NCBI GenBank assembly: GCA_964480635.1
Contig: CAYZQE010000049.1
Coordinates: 1 to 18,302, forward strand
DNA length: 18,302 nt
Source: CAYZQE01 sp964480635
GTDB taxonomy: Bacteria > Pseudomonadota > Gammaproteobacteria > GCA-001735895
Direction of reading: 5' to 3'
Below the pieces are notes generated by a model, which did not search any database, was not told the DNA's origin, and worked only from the letters and a program-made list of their open reading frames with translations. The translations under genes and the position numbers were made by a program. Shown piece by piece: positions 1-6,683 of the stretch (positions are counted from its first letter, which is position 1; every line of letters starts with the position of its first letter).

Positions 1-381
1 TTTTAAGTATGTTTTGTTAAACATGATGCCATAACCCGATAAGGCAAAACCGACATAATGTTGGTCTTTTTCTTTGAGGGGATAGTTTAATAAGTGACTG
101 GGAAAATCAAAACTAATGCTCTCTAAAGGTTCGAGTAATTGTGATGAAAATAATATTTCAAAGGCATCAGGTGCTGACGCCCAAAAAATATCGACATTGC
201 GATGGTTTTGACGCTGTAAGTATTTAATGCCTGAGGTGGTTTTTTTGTTGCGAAATTGGACATCAATAGTGGGGTGTCGTTGTTCGAAAGCCTGTTCAAA
301 AGTTTGGTAAAAGTCGGGAGGGAATGAGGTTAAAATATTAAGCTGTGAGGATGCTTCAGTGGTGGGCGTGAATAATGCCAC
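1..381 (-). CDS. ABC-type periplasmic solute-binding protein, N-terminal part (runs off the left edge)
   Basis: The visible 127 codons read like the N-terminal lobe of a family 1 extracellular solute-binding protein of the iron/polyamine type. An opening strand LNILTSFPPDFYQTF is followed by a helix ending in ...EQRHPTIDVQF, then VDIFWASAPDAFEIL and YVGFALSGYGIMFNK, the usual ligand-pocket segments. Such proteins capture a ligand in the periplasm for an ABC importer; the ligand cannot be told. The GTG at 381-379 is the first start after a stop, but it would give a protein with almost no signal peptide. An in-frame ATG at 420-418 would add a positively charged n-region (MLIVKRTPY) before the hydrophobic FFFVALF, but a TAA at 393-391 interrupts it. 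The gene may therefore be disrupted, mis-sequenced, or started at GTG. The next gene, the esterase, lies just upstream on the same strand. The family call is fairly sure; the start and intactness are not. Confidence 0.6.
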   Translation of the reverse strand, partial: MALFTPTTEASSQLNILTSFPPDFYQTFEQAFEQRHPTIDVQFRNKKTTSGIKYLQRQNHRNVDIFWASAPDAFEILFSSQLLEPLESISFDFPSHLLNYPLKEKDQHYVGFALSGYGIMFNKTYLK

Positions 382-506
382 AAAGAAAAATTAATAGGGG
401 GTACGTTTCACAATAAGCATGCTCTTGGTGTTTCTTCGATACTCTCATTGTAATGGCTCTGAGTCAAAATGAGACTGTTAAAATAACGCCGACCTTATTG
501 ATATCA

Positions 507-1175
507 TTAATCGAACACTTCGTTTAACCATTTTGCTATGTCGGCAATTTCTTGAGGATTAACAGCATGCGGCATCTCTTGATACTCATGCCAATCTACG
601 GTGTAATTTTCTCGAATTAAATGGCTGTGTGTTTGATAAGCCCATTTAATATCAATAACAGGGTCAGCTGTTCCATGCGCTAAGAAAATTGAAATATGTT
701 GGTTTTGGCTAGTTTTTTCTACTTTTAATGAGTTATCTAGCGCTAGATAAGTGGATAATGCCATGACTCCTGCGAGTTGGTGTTTACTGCGTAAAGCTGT
801 TTGTAACACAATAACACCACCTTGAGAAAAGCCCGCTAATATGATTTTTTCAGCTTTAATGCCAGCATCTATCTGTTGTTGAATTAAAGCATCAATGGTG
901 TTTTGAGACTGCCGAATGCCTTCTTCATCTTGATCGTTGCAAATATCTTGCGAGCGAACGTCGTACCAAGCGCGCATCATAAAGCCTTGGTTGATGGTGA
1001 CTGCCTGCATGGGTGCGTGGGGGAAGATAAAGCGTATATTTAAAGACGGGTCTAATTCTAGCTGCTCAATAATAGGTACAAAATCGTGCCCATCTGCGCC
1101 TAAACCATGCAGCCAAATAACACAGCAATCAGGTAATTTTTCGCCAACGTTTAATTCAATTGTTTTATCGTTCAT
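507..1175 (-). CDS. Carboxylesterase / lysophospholipase-like alpha/beta hydrolase
   Basis: This 222-residue protein belongs to the small cytosolic serine esterases of the phospholipase/carboxylesterase family (Abhydrolase_2). Near the N-terminus it has the oxyanion-hole segment WLHGLGADGHDF (21-32). The nucleophile elbow is GFSQG with Ser117, the acid is Asp171 in LAHGTADPVI, and the base is His203 in MPHAVNPQEI, so the catalytic triad is complete. Length and spacing match bacterial EstB-type enzymes. There is no signal peptide, so it probably acts in the cytoplasm on carboxyl esters; the physiological substrate is unknown. The start at ATG 1175 follows a purine-rich stretch and gives the usual short N-terminus of the family. 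It is transcribed leftward ahead of the solute-binding protein gene and is separated from the cytochrome gene on its right by the terminator at 1326-1351, so it probably has its own promoter within 1176-1275. Confidence 0.9.
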   Translation of the reverse strand: MNDKTIELNVGEKLPDCCVIWLHGLGADGHDFVPIIEQLELDPSLNIRFIFPHAPMQAVTINQGFMMRAWYDVRSQDICNDQDEEGIRQSQNTIDALIQQQIDAGIKAEKIILAGFSQGGVIVLQTALRSKHQLAGVMALSTYLALDNSLKVEKTSQNQHISIFLAHGTADPVIDIKWAYQTHSHLIRENYTVDWHEYQEMPHAVNPQEIADIAKWLNEVFD

Positions 1176-1275
1176 TCATTATTCACTTTTTTATTATTGC
1201 AGCTCAGAGGTAGAATCTGGTAGCAGCTAGACATAAAAGTCCAAGCTGAAGGTGTCATCGTTTCAAATGCACGGA

Positions 1276-1291
1276 CCGCCATGGATGGCGG
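1276..1291. repeat. Perfect short hairpin, 7-bp stem
   Basis: CCGCCAT at 1276-1282 and ATGGCGG at 1285-1291 form a perfect 7-bp stem with a 2-base GG loop. It is the first of three consecutive hairpins between the esterase and the cytochrome c gene. Confidence 0.7.
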
Positions 1292-1294
1292 AAG

Positions 1295-1323
1295 CACCTG
1301 TAATGCAGGAGCAATTACAGGTG
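1295..1323. repeat. Perfect hairpin, 10-bp stem with 9-nt loop
   Basis: CACCTGTAAT at 1295-1304 pairs perfectly with ATTACAGGTG at 1314-1323 around the loop GCAGGAGCA. With the hairpin just to its left and the terminator just to its right it forms a compact hairpin cluster. The arrangement suggests a dispersed intergenic repeat rather than a single terminator, but a copy search would be needed to show that. Confidence 0.75.
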
Positions 1324-1325
1324 AA

Positions 1326-1351
1326 AAAAAAGCGGCAACCGCCGCTTTTTT
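1326..1351. terminator. Bidirectional rho-independent terminator
   Basis: An A-run, then GCGGC, loop AACC, GCCGC and a T-run form a symmetrical intrinsic terminator (stem 1326-1336 / 1341-1351). On the minus strand it lies 20 bases beyond the stop of the two-haem cytochrome gene and should end that transcript. It also insulates the esterase downstream. Confidence 0.88.
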
Positions 1352-1370
1352 AACTGTTTATTGATAAGTG

Positions 1371-2324
1371 TTATTGAGATTTGTTCAGCATATACCCAAC
1401 AATGTTTTTAATGTCAGCATTCGTTAAGTGGCCGGCGCCACCTTTTGGAGGCATTGCTCCCTTGCCATTAATAACGCTACTGATGAGTGATTGCATGCCT
1501 TGCGCTCTAAGCACCACCCAGTCACTAGGGACGCCAAATTTAGGTGCGCCAGCAATGCCATTGTTATGGCATGCTGCACAAGAACTCGTGTATGAGTTTT
1601 CGCCTGCTGCAAGATCTATATCATTACTTGCTGCTGAGGGCATCAACATCGCTGCCATTGACGCTGCTGAATTAGCAATTCCTGATATGGCTTTTGCCGG
1701 ATTCATGGTTGCGGACGTGGCNNNNNNNNNNNNNNNNNNNNNNNNNNNNNNNNNNNNNNNNNNNNNNNNNNNNNNNNNNNNNNNNNNNNNNNNNNNNNNN
1801 NNNNNNNNNNNNNNNNNNNNNGACGTGGCAACCTGAGCGTCCATTACGTCGCTTTCAATAAGAAGATATTCGATAGCTTTAGTGAGCTCAGCATCAGAAT
1901 AAGTAGAACCACCTTTGGCAGGCATTGCGCCTTTTCCATTAACAACAGCGGCTAATAATGAACCCATGCCATTGGCATAACGCGATTGCCACGCAGCTTT
2001 ATCACCAGGTTTTGGCGCACCAGCAACACCGTTGTTATGACACGCACTACATGAGGCATCGTAAAGCTCTTTAGCTGATTTTTCAGCCATAACGGGTGCT
2101 GCCACCGCCTTGTTATCATCACCGCCGCGAATATCGGCTAGAGTCACTTCGGGCTTGAGGCGTTGAGCAACAAGAGCAGGGTCTTCAACGTCTGATATTT
2201 GATTGCTACCAACACCGCCAGACATCATTGATAATACAAAAACCTGAATTAAGGCGATGAGGCCTAAAATAGCTAAAATAGCCATGATAGATTTGGATAG
2301 TTCGTTGTTAGATGTTTGACTCAT
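1371..2324 (-). CDS. Membrane-anchored two-haem c5-type cytochrome (interrupted by assembly gap)
   Basis: This is an electron carrier with two class I cytochrome c5-like domains held to the inner membrane, facing the periplasm. Residues 12-34 are one hydrophobic segment after a short polar N-terminus, fitting an uncleaved signal anchor. Domain 1 has the haem-binding motif CSACH (92-96) and the axial-Met loop NGKGAMPAKGG (Met134). Domain 2 has CAACH (249-253) and NGKGAMPPKGG (Met291), counting the gap as 34 residues. The domains are clear duplicates: both read CHNNG-AGAPK after the haem site. An Ala/Ser/Thr/Met/Pro-rich linker of unknown true length joins them and contains the 100-N gap. Such proteins usually pass electrons from the bc1 complex or dehydrogenases to terminal oxidases. 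The gene stands alone, is divergent from the small membrane protein gene, and is closed by the terminator at 1326-1351. The call is sure; the length is not. Confidence 0.92.
   Translation of the reverse strand: MSQTSNNELSKSIMAILAILGLIALIQVFVLSMMSGGVGSNQISDVEDPALVAQRLKPEVTLADIRGGDDNKAVAAPVMAEKSAKELYDASCSACHNNGVAGAPKPGDKAAWQSRYANGMGSLLAAVVNGKGAMPAKGGSTYSDAELTKAIEYLLIESDVMDAQVATXXXXXXXXXXXXXXXXXXXXXXXXXXXXXXXXXXATSATMNPAKAISGIANSAASMAAMLMPSAASNDIDLAAGENSYTSSCAACHNNGIAGAPKFGVPSDWVVLRAQGMQSLISSVINGKGAMPPKGGAGHLTNADIKNIVGYMLNKSQ
1722..1821. other. Assembly gap (100 N) inside a repetitive Ala-Thr-Ser linker
   Basis: There are exactly 100 N here, so the real length is unknown. Both edges carry the same 8-mer GACGTGGC (1714-1721 and 1822-1829), and the coding strand reads VAT before the gap and ATSAT after it. 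A tandem GCCACGTCN repeat coding Ala-Thr-Ser is the likely reason the assembly broke here. Confidence 0.95.
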
Positions 2325-2404
2325 AATGTTCTCAATGAATAAAATTTGCGAAATAGTATAAACTATTGGTTGTATATAAGCATTTATTAATTCAGACCAA
2401 ATCT

Positions 2405-2818
2405 ATGAACACGAAAACCGAATACCAACAAGAATGGATGTCTCTTCATCGTAGCTATGAGCAATATGAAGCTTATGGCTTGATGATTAAAATAGTCAGT
2501 ATTATTCTCTTTTTTATTTCTCTATGGCTGCAAATAGGGGCTTTATTAATCGTTATTGTATGGCTTGTTCTATGGTTGCAAGAAGCGATTTGGAAAACCT
2601 TTCAAGGGCGTACTGAACAACGTTTACTGGTGATAGAGTCCGAATTGACTAAACAAAGCCAGACTGAGCCCTTTCAATTTTATTCGCAGTGGGAAGCTAA
2701 AAGGCCAAGTGCTTTGGGTTTGATTGTCGAATATGTAAAACAAGCATTGCGTCCAACGGTGGCTTTTCCATACATTGTTTTAATTGCCGTTAGCCTGTTA
2801 TCATCCGCGAATTTTTAA
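2405..2818 (+). CDS. Small inner-membrane protein of unknown function
   Basis: I do not recognise this 137-residue protein as a named family. It opens with a polar, aromatic-rich helix (MNTKTEYQQEWMSLHRSYEQ). Two closely spaced hydrophobic stretches follow at about 28-44 and 46-60, then a charged middle region with WKTFQGRTEQRLLVIESEL, and a last hydrophobic segment near the C-terminus (VAFPYIVLIAVSLL). Two to three membrane passes with a cytoplasmic loop is the likely topology. An upstream in-frame TTG at 2366 could extend it by 13 residues, but ATG 2405 is preferred because the extra residues add no family-like feature; neither start has a strong ribosome-binding site. It is divergent from the two-haem cytochrome gene, so the 80 bases between them should hold back-to-back promoters. 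Its stop overlaps by four bases the end of a possible small gene on the other strand. Confidence 0.75.
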   Translation: MNTKTEYQQEWMSLHRSYEQYEAYGLMIKIVSIILFFISLWLQIGALLIVIVWLVLWLQEAIWKTFQGRTEQRLLVIESELTKQSQTEPFQFYSQWEAKRPSALGLIVEYVKQALRPTVAFPYIVLIAVSLLSSANF

Positions 2819-3021
2819 GAGTCACATATGATCCCTAACCCACGTTTAGAAAATATAAAAATGATGCCACCCCTTAATACGCCAAGTAAAGCAAAAAACC
2901 TTCTTATCACCAATAAGATGACGGCGAAGTTTGTTATTTCACTCGGCAACTGCTCCATGCGTTGCTCTACCTTCTGCATCCATGTAGTCGTATGCACATC
3001 AAGTGATAACACCATTTCCAC
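2815..3021 (-). CDS. Possible 68-residue membrane peptide inside an inverted-repeat segment
   Basis: An open frame on the minus strand fills the space between the small membrane protein gene and dbpA. It codes for a polar N-terminus with an amphipathic stretch (TTTWMQKVEQRMEQLPSE), one strongly hydrophobic segment (NFAVILLVIRRFFALLGVL) and a basic tail. It has no clear ribosome-binding site and no recognised homologue. It lies almost exactly between the two arms of the inverted repeat at 2832-2848 / 3027-3043, and its C-terminal RGLGI is coded by one arm. It could be a real small membrane protein, the relic of a larger gene, or chance. Kept only as a weak call. Confidence 0.25.
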   Translation of the reverse strand: MEMVLSLDVHTTTWMQKVEQRMEQLPSEITNFAVILLVIRRFFALLGVLRGGIIFIFSKRGLGIICDS

Positions 3022-3043
3022 ATGTTTAAACGAGGGTTAGGGA
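2832..3043. repeat. Inverted repeat pair (17-bp arms, one mismatch) bracketing 178 bases
   Basis: TCCCTAACCCACGTTTA at 2832-2848 is repeated in inverted form at 3027-3043 (plus strand TAAACGAGGGTTAGGGA), with a single mismatch. The right arm supplies the purine-rich stretch just upstream of the dbpA start, and the left arm lies 14 bases after the stop of the preceding gene. The segment could be a small mobile remnant (MITE-like) or an invertible element. No flanking target duplication was obvious. Confidence 0.6.
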
Positions 3044-3045
3044 TT

Positions 3046-4352
3046 ATGTCTAACGATAGTTTTGCCAACATTATGCTTTCTGAAGAGCAAACAGAAAACT
3101 TAATCGCTTTAGGTTACGACACGCTCACGCCTGTGCAGCAAAAAAGCTTACCCACTATTTTGCATGGTGACGACGTGATTGTGCAGGCTAAAACGGGCAG
3201 CGGTAAAACCGTTGCTTTTGGTTTAGGCTTGTTAGAGGCGATTAACCCACGGTTTTTTGGTGCGCAAGGGCTGGTGCTTTGCCCAACGCGTGAATTAGCC
3301 GACCAAGTAGCTAAAGAAATAAGAAAGCTAGCACGATGCATTCCTAATATTAAATGTGTGGTGTTATGTGGTGGTAAGCCCTTACGCGTGCAAGCAGACT
3401 CTTTAGAGCATGGCGCGCATATTATTGTTGGTACTCCGGGGCGAATTAAAGACCATTTAGACCGTCAGACTTTAGATATTACACAAATTACGACCTTAGT
3501 ATTAGATGAAGCTGATCGCATGTTAGACATGGGTTTTCAGGACGATATTGAAGATATTATTTCGTACACGCCGACAAATCGCCAAACCTTGTTGTTTTCA
3601 GCAACTTACCCCGACAGCATAAAGTATATCTGCGAATCAATATTAGATAACCCAACAACGATTAAAGTGGATACCAAACATAAAAAAAATGTCATTACAG
3701 AGCACTTTTTTAAAGTCGTTAATAAGCATAGAGATGACTCTTTATTGGCTTTATTTGAGCATTACAAGCCTGATAATGCCGTGGTATTTTGTAAAACACG
3801 GGTGCAATGCCACGAAGTCAGTGAAATGCTCAATGACCGTGGCATTCAGTCGGCGGCAATACATGGCGATTTAGAACAATACGAGCGTGATGAGGTATTG
3901 GTGCGTTTTAGTAATAGCAGTTGTGCTGTCTTAGTGGCAACCGATGTTGCAGCTCGTGGCTTAGATATTAAATCATTAAAAGCCGTTATTAATTATGAAT
4001 TACCCCATGATGCAGAAGACTATGTGCATCGTATTGGGCGTACAGGTAGAGCTGGCGAAGAAGGTTTAGCACTGAGCTTGTTTACTGAAACAGAGTTAAA
4101 TCGCGTGCAGGCGATAGAAATTTATCAAAATAATAAAGTTGATAAACGGCCTCTAGCTAGTTTAAAGCGACATCCACGATATGGCATGGTGTCAGAGATG
4201 ATTACCTTGCAGATAGATACGGGTAAAAAGAATAAAATTCGCCCCGGTGATTTATTAGGGGCACTCACAAAAGACGCAGGATTGGCTGGAGCAGACATAG
4301 GAAAAATTGATATATTTTCTAAGTTTAGTTATGTGGCGATAACGCGTGATAG
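3046..4352 (+). CDS. dbpA: ATP-dependent 23S rRNA helicase DbpA (3' end lost in gap)
   Basis: DbpA is a DEAD-box RNA helicase that binds hairpin 92 of 23S rRNA and remodels large-subunit precursors. From the chosen start, the Q-motif region TPVQQ is at 28-32, motif I AKTGSGKT at 48-55, PTREL at 80-84, TPGR at 130-133, motif II DEAD at 154-157 and SAT at 185-187, with ARGLD and HRIGRTGRAG in the second RecA domain. After about residue 375 comes the DbpA-specific RNA-binding domain: IRPGDLLGALTKDAGLAGADIGKI and then YVAITRDS, where the gap begins. The last 20 or so residues, normally with a GKxxRVR-type ending, are missing. ATG 3046 is chosen because MSNDSF aligns with the family N-terminus and AGGG lies four bases ahead; an upstream ATG at 3022 reads into the inverted repeat. 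Any long frame continuing beyond the gap belongs to a different gene. Confidence 0.93.
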
Positions 4353-4452
4353 NNNNNNNNNNNNNNNNNNNNNNNNNNNNNNNNNNNNNNNNNNNNNNNN
4401 NNNNNNNNNNNNNNNNNNNNNNNNNNNNNNNNNNNNNNNNNNNNNNNNNNNN
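4353..4452. other. Assembly gap (100 N) between dbpA and the cytochrome-DUF302 gene
   Basis: Exactly 100 N, so the true length is unknown. It hides the 3' end of dbpA, whatever lies between, and the start and part of the signal/anchor of the next gene. The two reading frames happen to stay in phase across it, which creates a false fusion. Confidence 0.95.
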
Positions 4453-5238
4453 GCCATTATTATTTATATTAAGAGTTGGAATAAAGTGTCAAAAACAGTC
4501 ACTTTCTCTAATGAAAAAATTAATGGTGATGTCGCTAATGGACAGCTTGTTTACCAACAAAAATGCCAGTCGTGCCACGGCGTTAGTGGTAAAAGCAATG
4601 CCCTAGGTACGGGTGTAAGCACATCAAGAAAACGAGATTACGATATCATTCCTGCCGATTTAAGTAATTCAGGTTATTTGGCATCGGCTAGTGATGCGTT
4701 TATTAAAAACAGCATTATTAGTGGTCAGCTGGGTTCCACCATGCCCTCCATTGAAGAGCTTGGTTTAACGGATCAAGATATTGATGATGTGGTCAGTTAT
4801 ATTCGCAGTTTTGAGCTTGAATCTAAAGTTGAGATTGAGCCAGAAACCCAAGAGCCCACTTTAATTTTTGATTCCCCACATGATTTTCAAACAACAGTGG
4901 CTAATTTAAAAGCAGCATTAACGGGGCTTAATTTTAGATATTTCCCTGATCGCTATATAGAAATGGGTTTAGCCGATGACAGTGTCATCAATAAAAAGCA
5001 ACTTTCTTTGCGCTTTTGTAATTTTAAAGACCTTTACGACATGATTAATACAGACCCTCGACTAGGTATTTTCTTGCCTTGCAGAATTACAGTTGTTGAA
5101 GATGACGCAGGTCAAGTTAAGCTGTATTTAATGAATATGACGTTGATTTCAAAACTTTTTAATAACGACCAGCTAACAGAAGGCGCGGAAATAATGCATG
5201 AAACCATGCTTGAAGTGATTGACGAGGCGACCCTATGA
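4453..5238 (+). CDS. Membrane-tethered cytochrome c fused to a C-terminal DUF302 domain (5' end in gap)
   Basis: The first visible residues, AIIIYIKSW, look like the end of an N-terminal membrane anchor whose start is in the gap. A class I cytochrome c domain follows: CQSCH at 38-42 (numbered from the gap edge) and a distal Met in GSTMPS (Met97), ending with the typical LTDQDIDDVVSYIRSF helix. An acidic linker (EVEPETQEP-like) leads to a DUF302 domain at about 140-262, beginning FDSPHDFQTTVANLKAAL. DUF302 proteins are small alpha/beta folds of unsettled function, often exported and common in sulfur-oxidising bacteria. The fusion suggests that DUF302 works in the periplasm next to a one-electron carrier. 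The stop overlaps the start of the following DUF302 gene by ATGA, so the two are very probably co-translated. The domain calls are firm; the function is unknown. Confidence 0.88.
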   Translation, partial: AIIIYIKSWNKVSKTVTFSNEKINGDVANGQLVYQQKCQSCHGVSGKSNALGTGVSTSRKRDYDIIPADLSNSGYLASASDAFIKNSIISGQLGSTMPSIEELGLTDQDIDDVVSYIRSFELESKVEIEPETQEPTLIFDSPHDFQTTVANLKAALTGLNFRYFPDRYIEMGLADDSVINKKQLSLRFCNFKDLYDMINTDPRLGIFLPCRITVVEDDAGQVKLYLMNMTLISKLFNNDQLTEGAEIMHETMLEVIDEATL

Positions 5239-5696
5239 AGTCTTTTTTAAAGCCCATTCTATCTGTTTTTTTATTATTGATGCTGTCATCAGCGGTTTAT
5301 GCAGAAAATATGATTATGTTGCGCGTTAGCATTAGCTACGACGAAACCATGATAGCGGTTAAAGAAAGATTGTTAGAATATGGCTATCAAGTCGCTCACA
5401 TTCAAAAATGCGATGGTGGCATGAAAGCGATGGGCTATGCATCAGATGATTATAAAGTGGTGTTTTTTGGGAAATTAAAAGAAGTCCGTGAATTGAGTAA
5501 AAAATACCCACAAATTATTCCTTATGTGCCCTTAAAAATTGCTGTCATCAAAGAAAATGATTCCGTTATATTGGTGGCTTTAAACCCTTCTTCTTTATCC
5601 CCATACTTTAAGTCAGAAGAGCTTCACATTCAATTTGAGCGTTGGGAAAACGATATTCGAGCTATTTTTAAAGAAATTGCAGATATTGAAATATAG
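5235..5696 (+). CDS. Exported DUF302 protein
   Basis: This 153-residue protein has a classical signal peptide: MKSF-K, a hydrophobic core ILSVFLLLMLSS and a probable cleavage site after AVYA (residue 23). The mature part is a DUF302-like domain, with VSISYDETMIAVKERLLEYGYQVAHIQKCDG as the first strand-helix-strand and a second half ending ERWENDIRAIFKEI. It has one cysteine (in QKCDGG) and no haem-binding motif. It overlaps the cytochrome-DUF302 gene by four bases (ATGA), which argues for stoichiometric production and a shared task in the periplasm, perhaps as partner of the electron-carrying fusion. The nitronate-monooxygenase gene converges on it with only five bases between the stops, leaving no room for a terminator. 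Confidence 0.82.
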   Translation: MKSFLKPILSVFLLLMLSSAVYAENMIMLRVSISYDETMIAVKERLLEYGYQVAHIQKCDGGMKAMGYASDDYKVVFFGKLKEVRELSKKYPQIIPYVPLKIAVIKENDSVILVALNPSSLSPYFKSEELHIQFERWENDIRAIFKEIADIEI

Positions 5697-5701
5697 CTGC
5701 T

Positions 5702-6670
5702 TTATTTTGTGCAGAGGTCTTTAATGATGTCTTTGCACGATGAAACGTTATTAATGTTGGCAACACTCTTGCCAGCCTGCCAATAGCTTTGCTTAGCACT
5801 TTGGCTGCTTAAAGAGCGCTTTAAAGTCCAAAGTGATTTTAAACTATAAATCATTCTAAGCCATCGTTTTGAATGTTTATTGCTTAGTAGCCAACGGGCT
5901 ATAGCGCTAATTTGTAAATCATCACCAGTAAGGCGGGAGGGCTTTATAACGGCAACAGGCACACCGGTCAGTTGTTTTGTTAACACAATATCCTTTTTAT
6001 CCGCATCAATAATGGCTTGTTTATAATGTCGATTAGCAGAACATTCCGTACTGGCAATAAAGCGTGTGCCCAACTGACAAGCGGCATACCCAACATCTAG
6101 CATGGCTTGAAAGCCTGTTTTGTCAGAAATTCCACCCGCGCAAATCAAAGGCACATTAAGTGATTGAAGCTCACTGATTAAATCATCCGCAGTTAAGCCA
6201 CCTGCATGCCCACCCGCTTGATTATTAACGCAAATTAAACCATCAACGCCACAGTTTATACCTATGTCTGCCCATTTTTTTTCGGTCACATCATGGTATA
6301 CCAAACCACCCATTGCATGAACTTGCTTAACAACCCAGTCTGGTTTTCCTAACGAAGTCACAAAAAATCGAATACCCTCTTCTAAGGCTATATCAATCCA
6401 TTGTTGCATGCGCCGATGGTACTTTTTTGAAGATTTTTCAATCAGCACATTCATACCAATGGGTTTATCGGTCAGGGTTTTAATAAAGCGTAAACCTTCG
6501 CGAAACTCATAACCATGCACATAGGTTAAAGAGATAGGTTGCACAATGCCTATGCCGCCAGCTTGTGATATGGCGGCGACTAATTCAGGATTGCTACAGG
6601 GATACATTGCACCGCCGATAATCGGGTATTGAATGCCTAGGTCTTTGACGAATGTTTGCTGCGCGTTCAT
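5702..6670 (-). CDS. Nitronate monooxygenase-like FMN oxidoreductase
   Basis: A TIM-barrel flavoenzyme of the nitronate monooxygenase / 2-nitropropane dioxygenase family, which oxidises alkyl nitronates with FMN and O2, though many members have unknown substrates. Visible marks are IQYPIIGGAMYPCSNPELVAAISQAGGIGIV-type opening strands (about 13-42), the QAGGHAGG loop (151-158) carrying the likely catalytic His155, the FMN-phosphate loop CAGGI (177-181) and LGTRFIAS (200-207). The start at ATG 6670 gives 322 residues and the normal N-terminus; longer frames run back into the selD coding end and add a spurious basic leader. It follows the selD stop by 13 bases on the same strand and has no promoter of its own, so it is the last gene of the senA-egtD-selD unit. 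Its role there is unknown; oxidation or detoxification of a selenium or amine intermediate is only a guess. Confidence 0.87.
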   Translation of the reverse strand: MNAQQTFVKDLGIQYPIIGGAMYPCSNPELVAAISQAGGIGIVQPISLTYVHGYEFREGLRFIKTLTDKPIGMNVLIEKSSKKYHRRMQQWIDIALEEGIRFFVTSLGKPDWVVKQVHAMGGLVYHDVTEKKWADIGINCGVDGLICVNNQAGGHAGGLTADDLISELQSLNVPLICAGGISDKTGFQAMLDVGYAACQLGTRFIASTECSANRHYKQAIIDADKKDIVLTKQLTGVPVAVIKPSRLTGDDLQISAIARWLLSNKHSKRWLRMIYSLKSLWTLKRSLSSQSAKQSYWQAGKSVANINNVSSCKDIIKDLCTK

Positions 6671-6683
6671 AGCTCTGAGCGGC

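Noticed and set aside
391..393. Recoding of the in-frame stop as selenocysteine, tempting because of the selenium genes nearby
   Set aside because: The codon is TAA, not TGA, it lies in a signal peptide, and no SECIS-like structure or selenocysteine-type motif is seen.
2828..3040. Plus-strand 70-codon frame between the small membrane protein gene and dbpA
   Set aside because: It overlaps the dbpA start and the inverted repeat, has no ribosome-binding site, and its composition is unlike a folded or membrane protein.
3022..5238. A single long frame joining the DEAD-box helicase to a cytochrome c-DUF302 protein
   Set aside because: The join runs through 100 N at 4353-4452. DbpA normally ends about 20 residues after the gap edge, and the cytochrome part needs its own export signal, so these are two genes in phase by chance.
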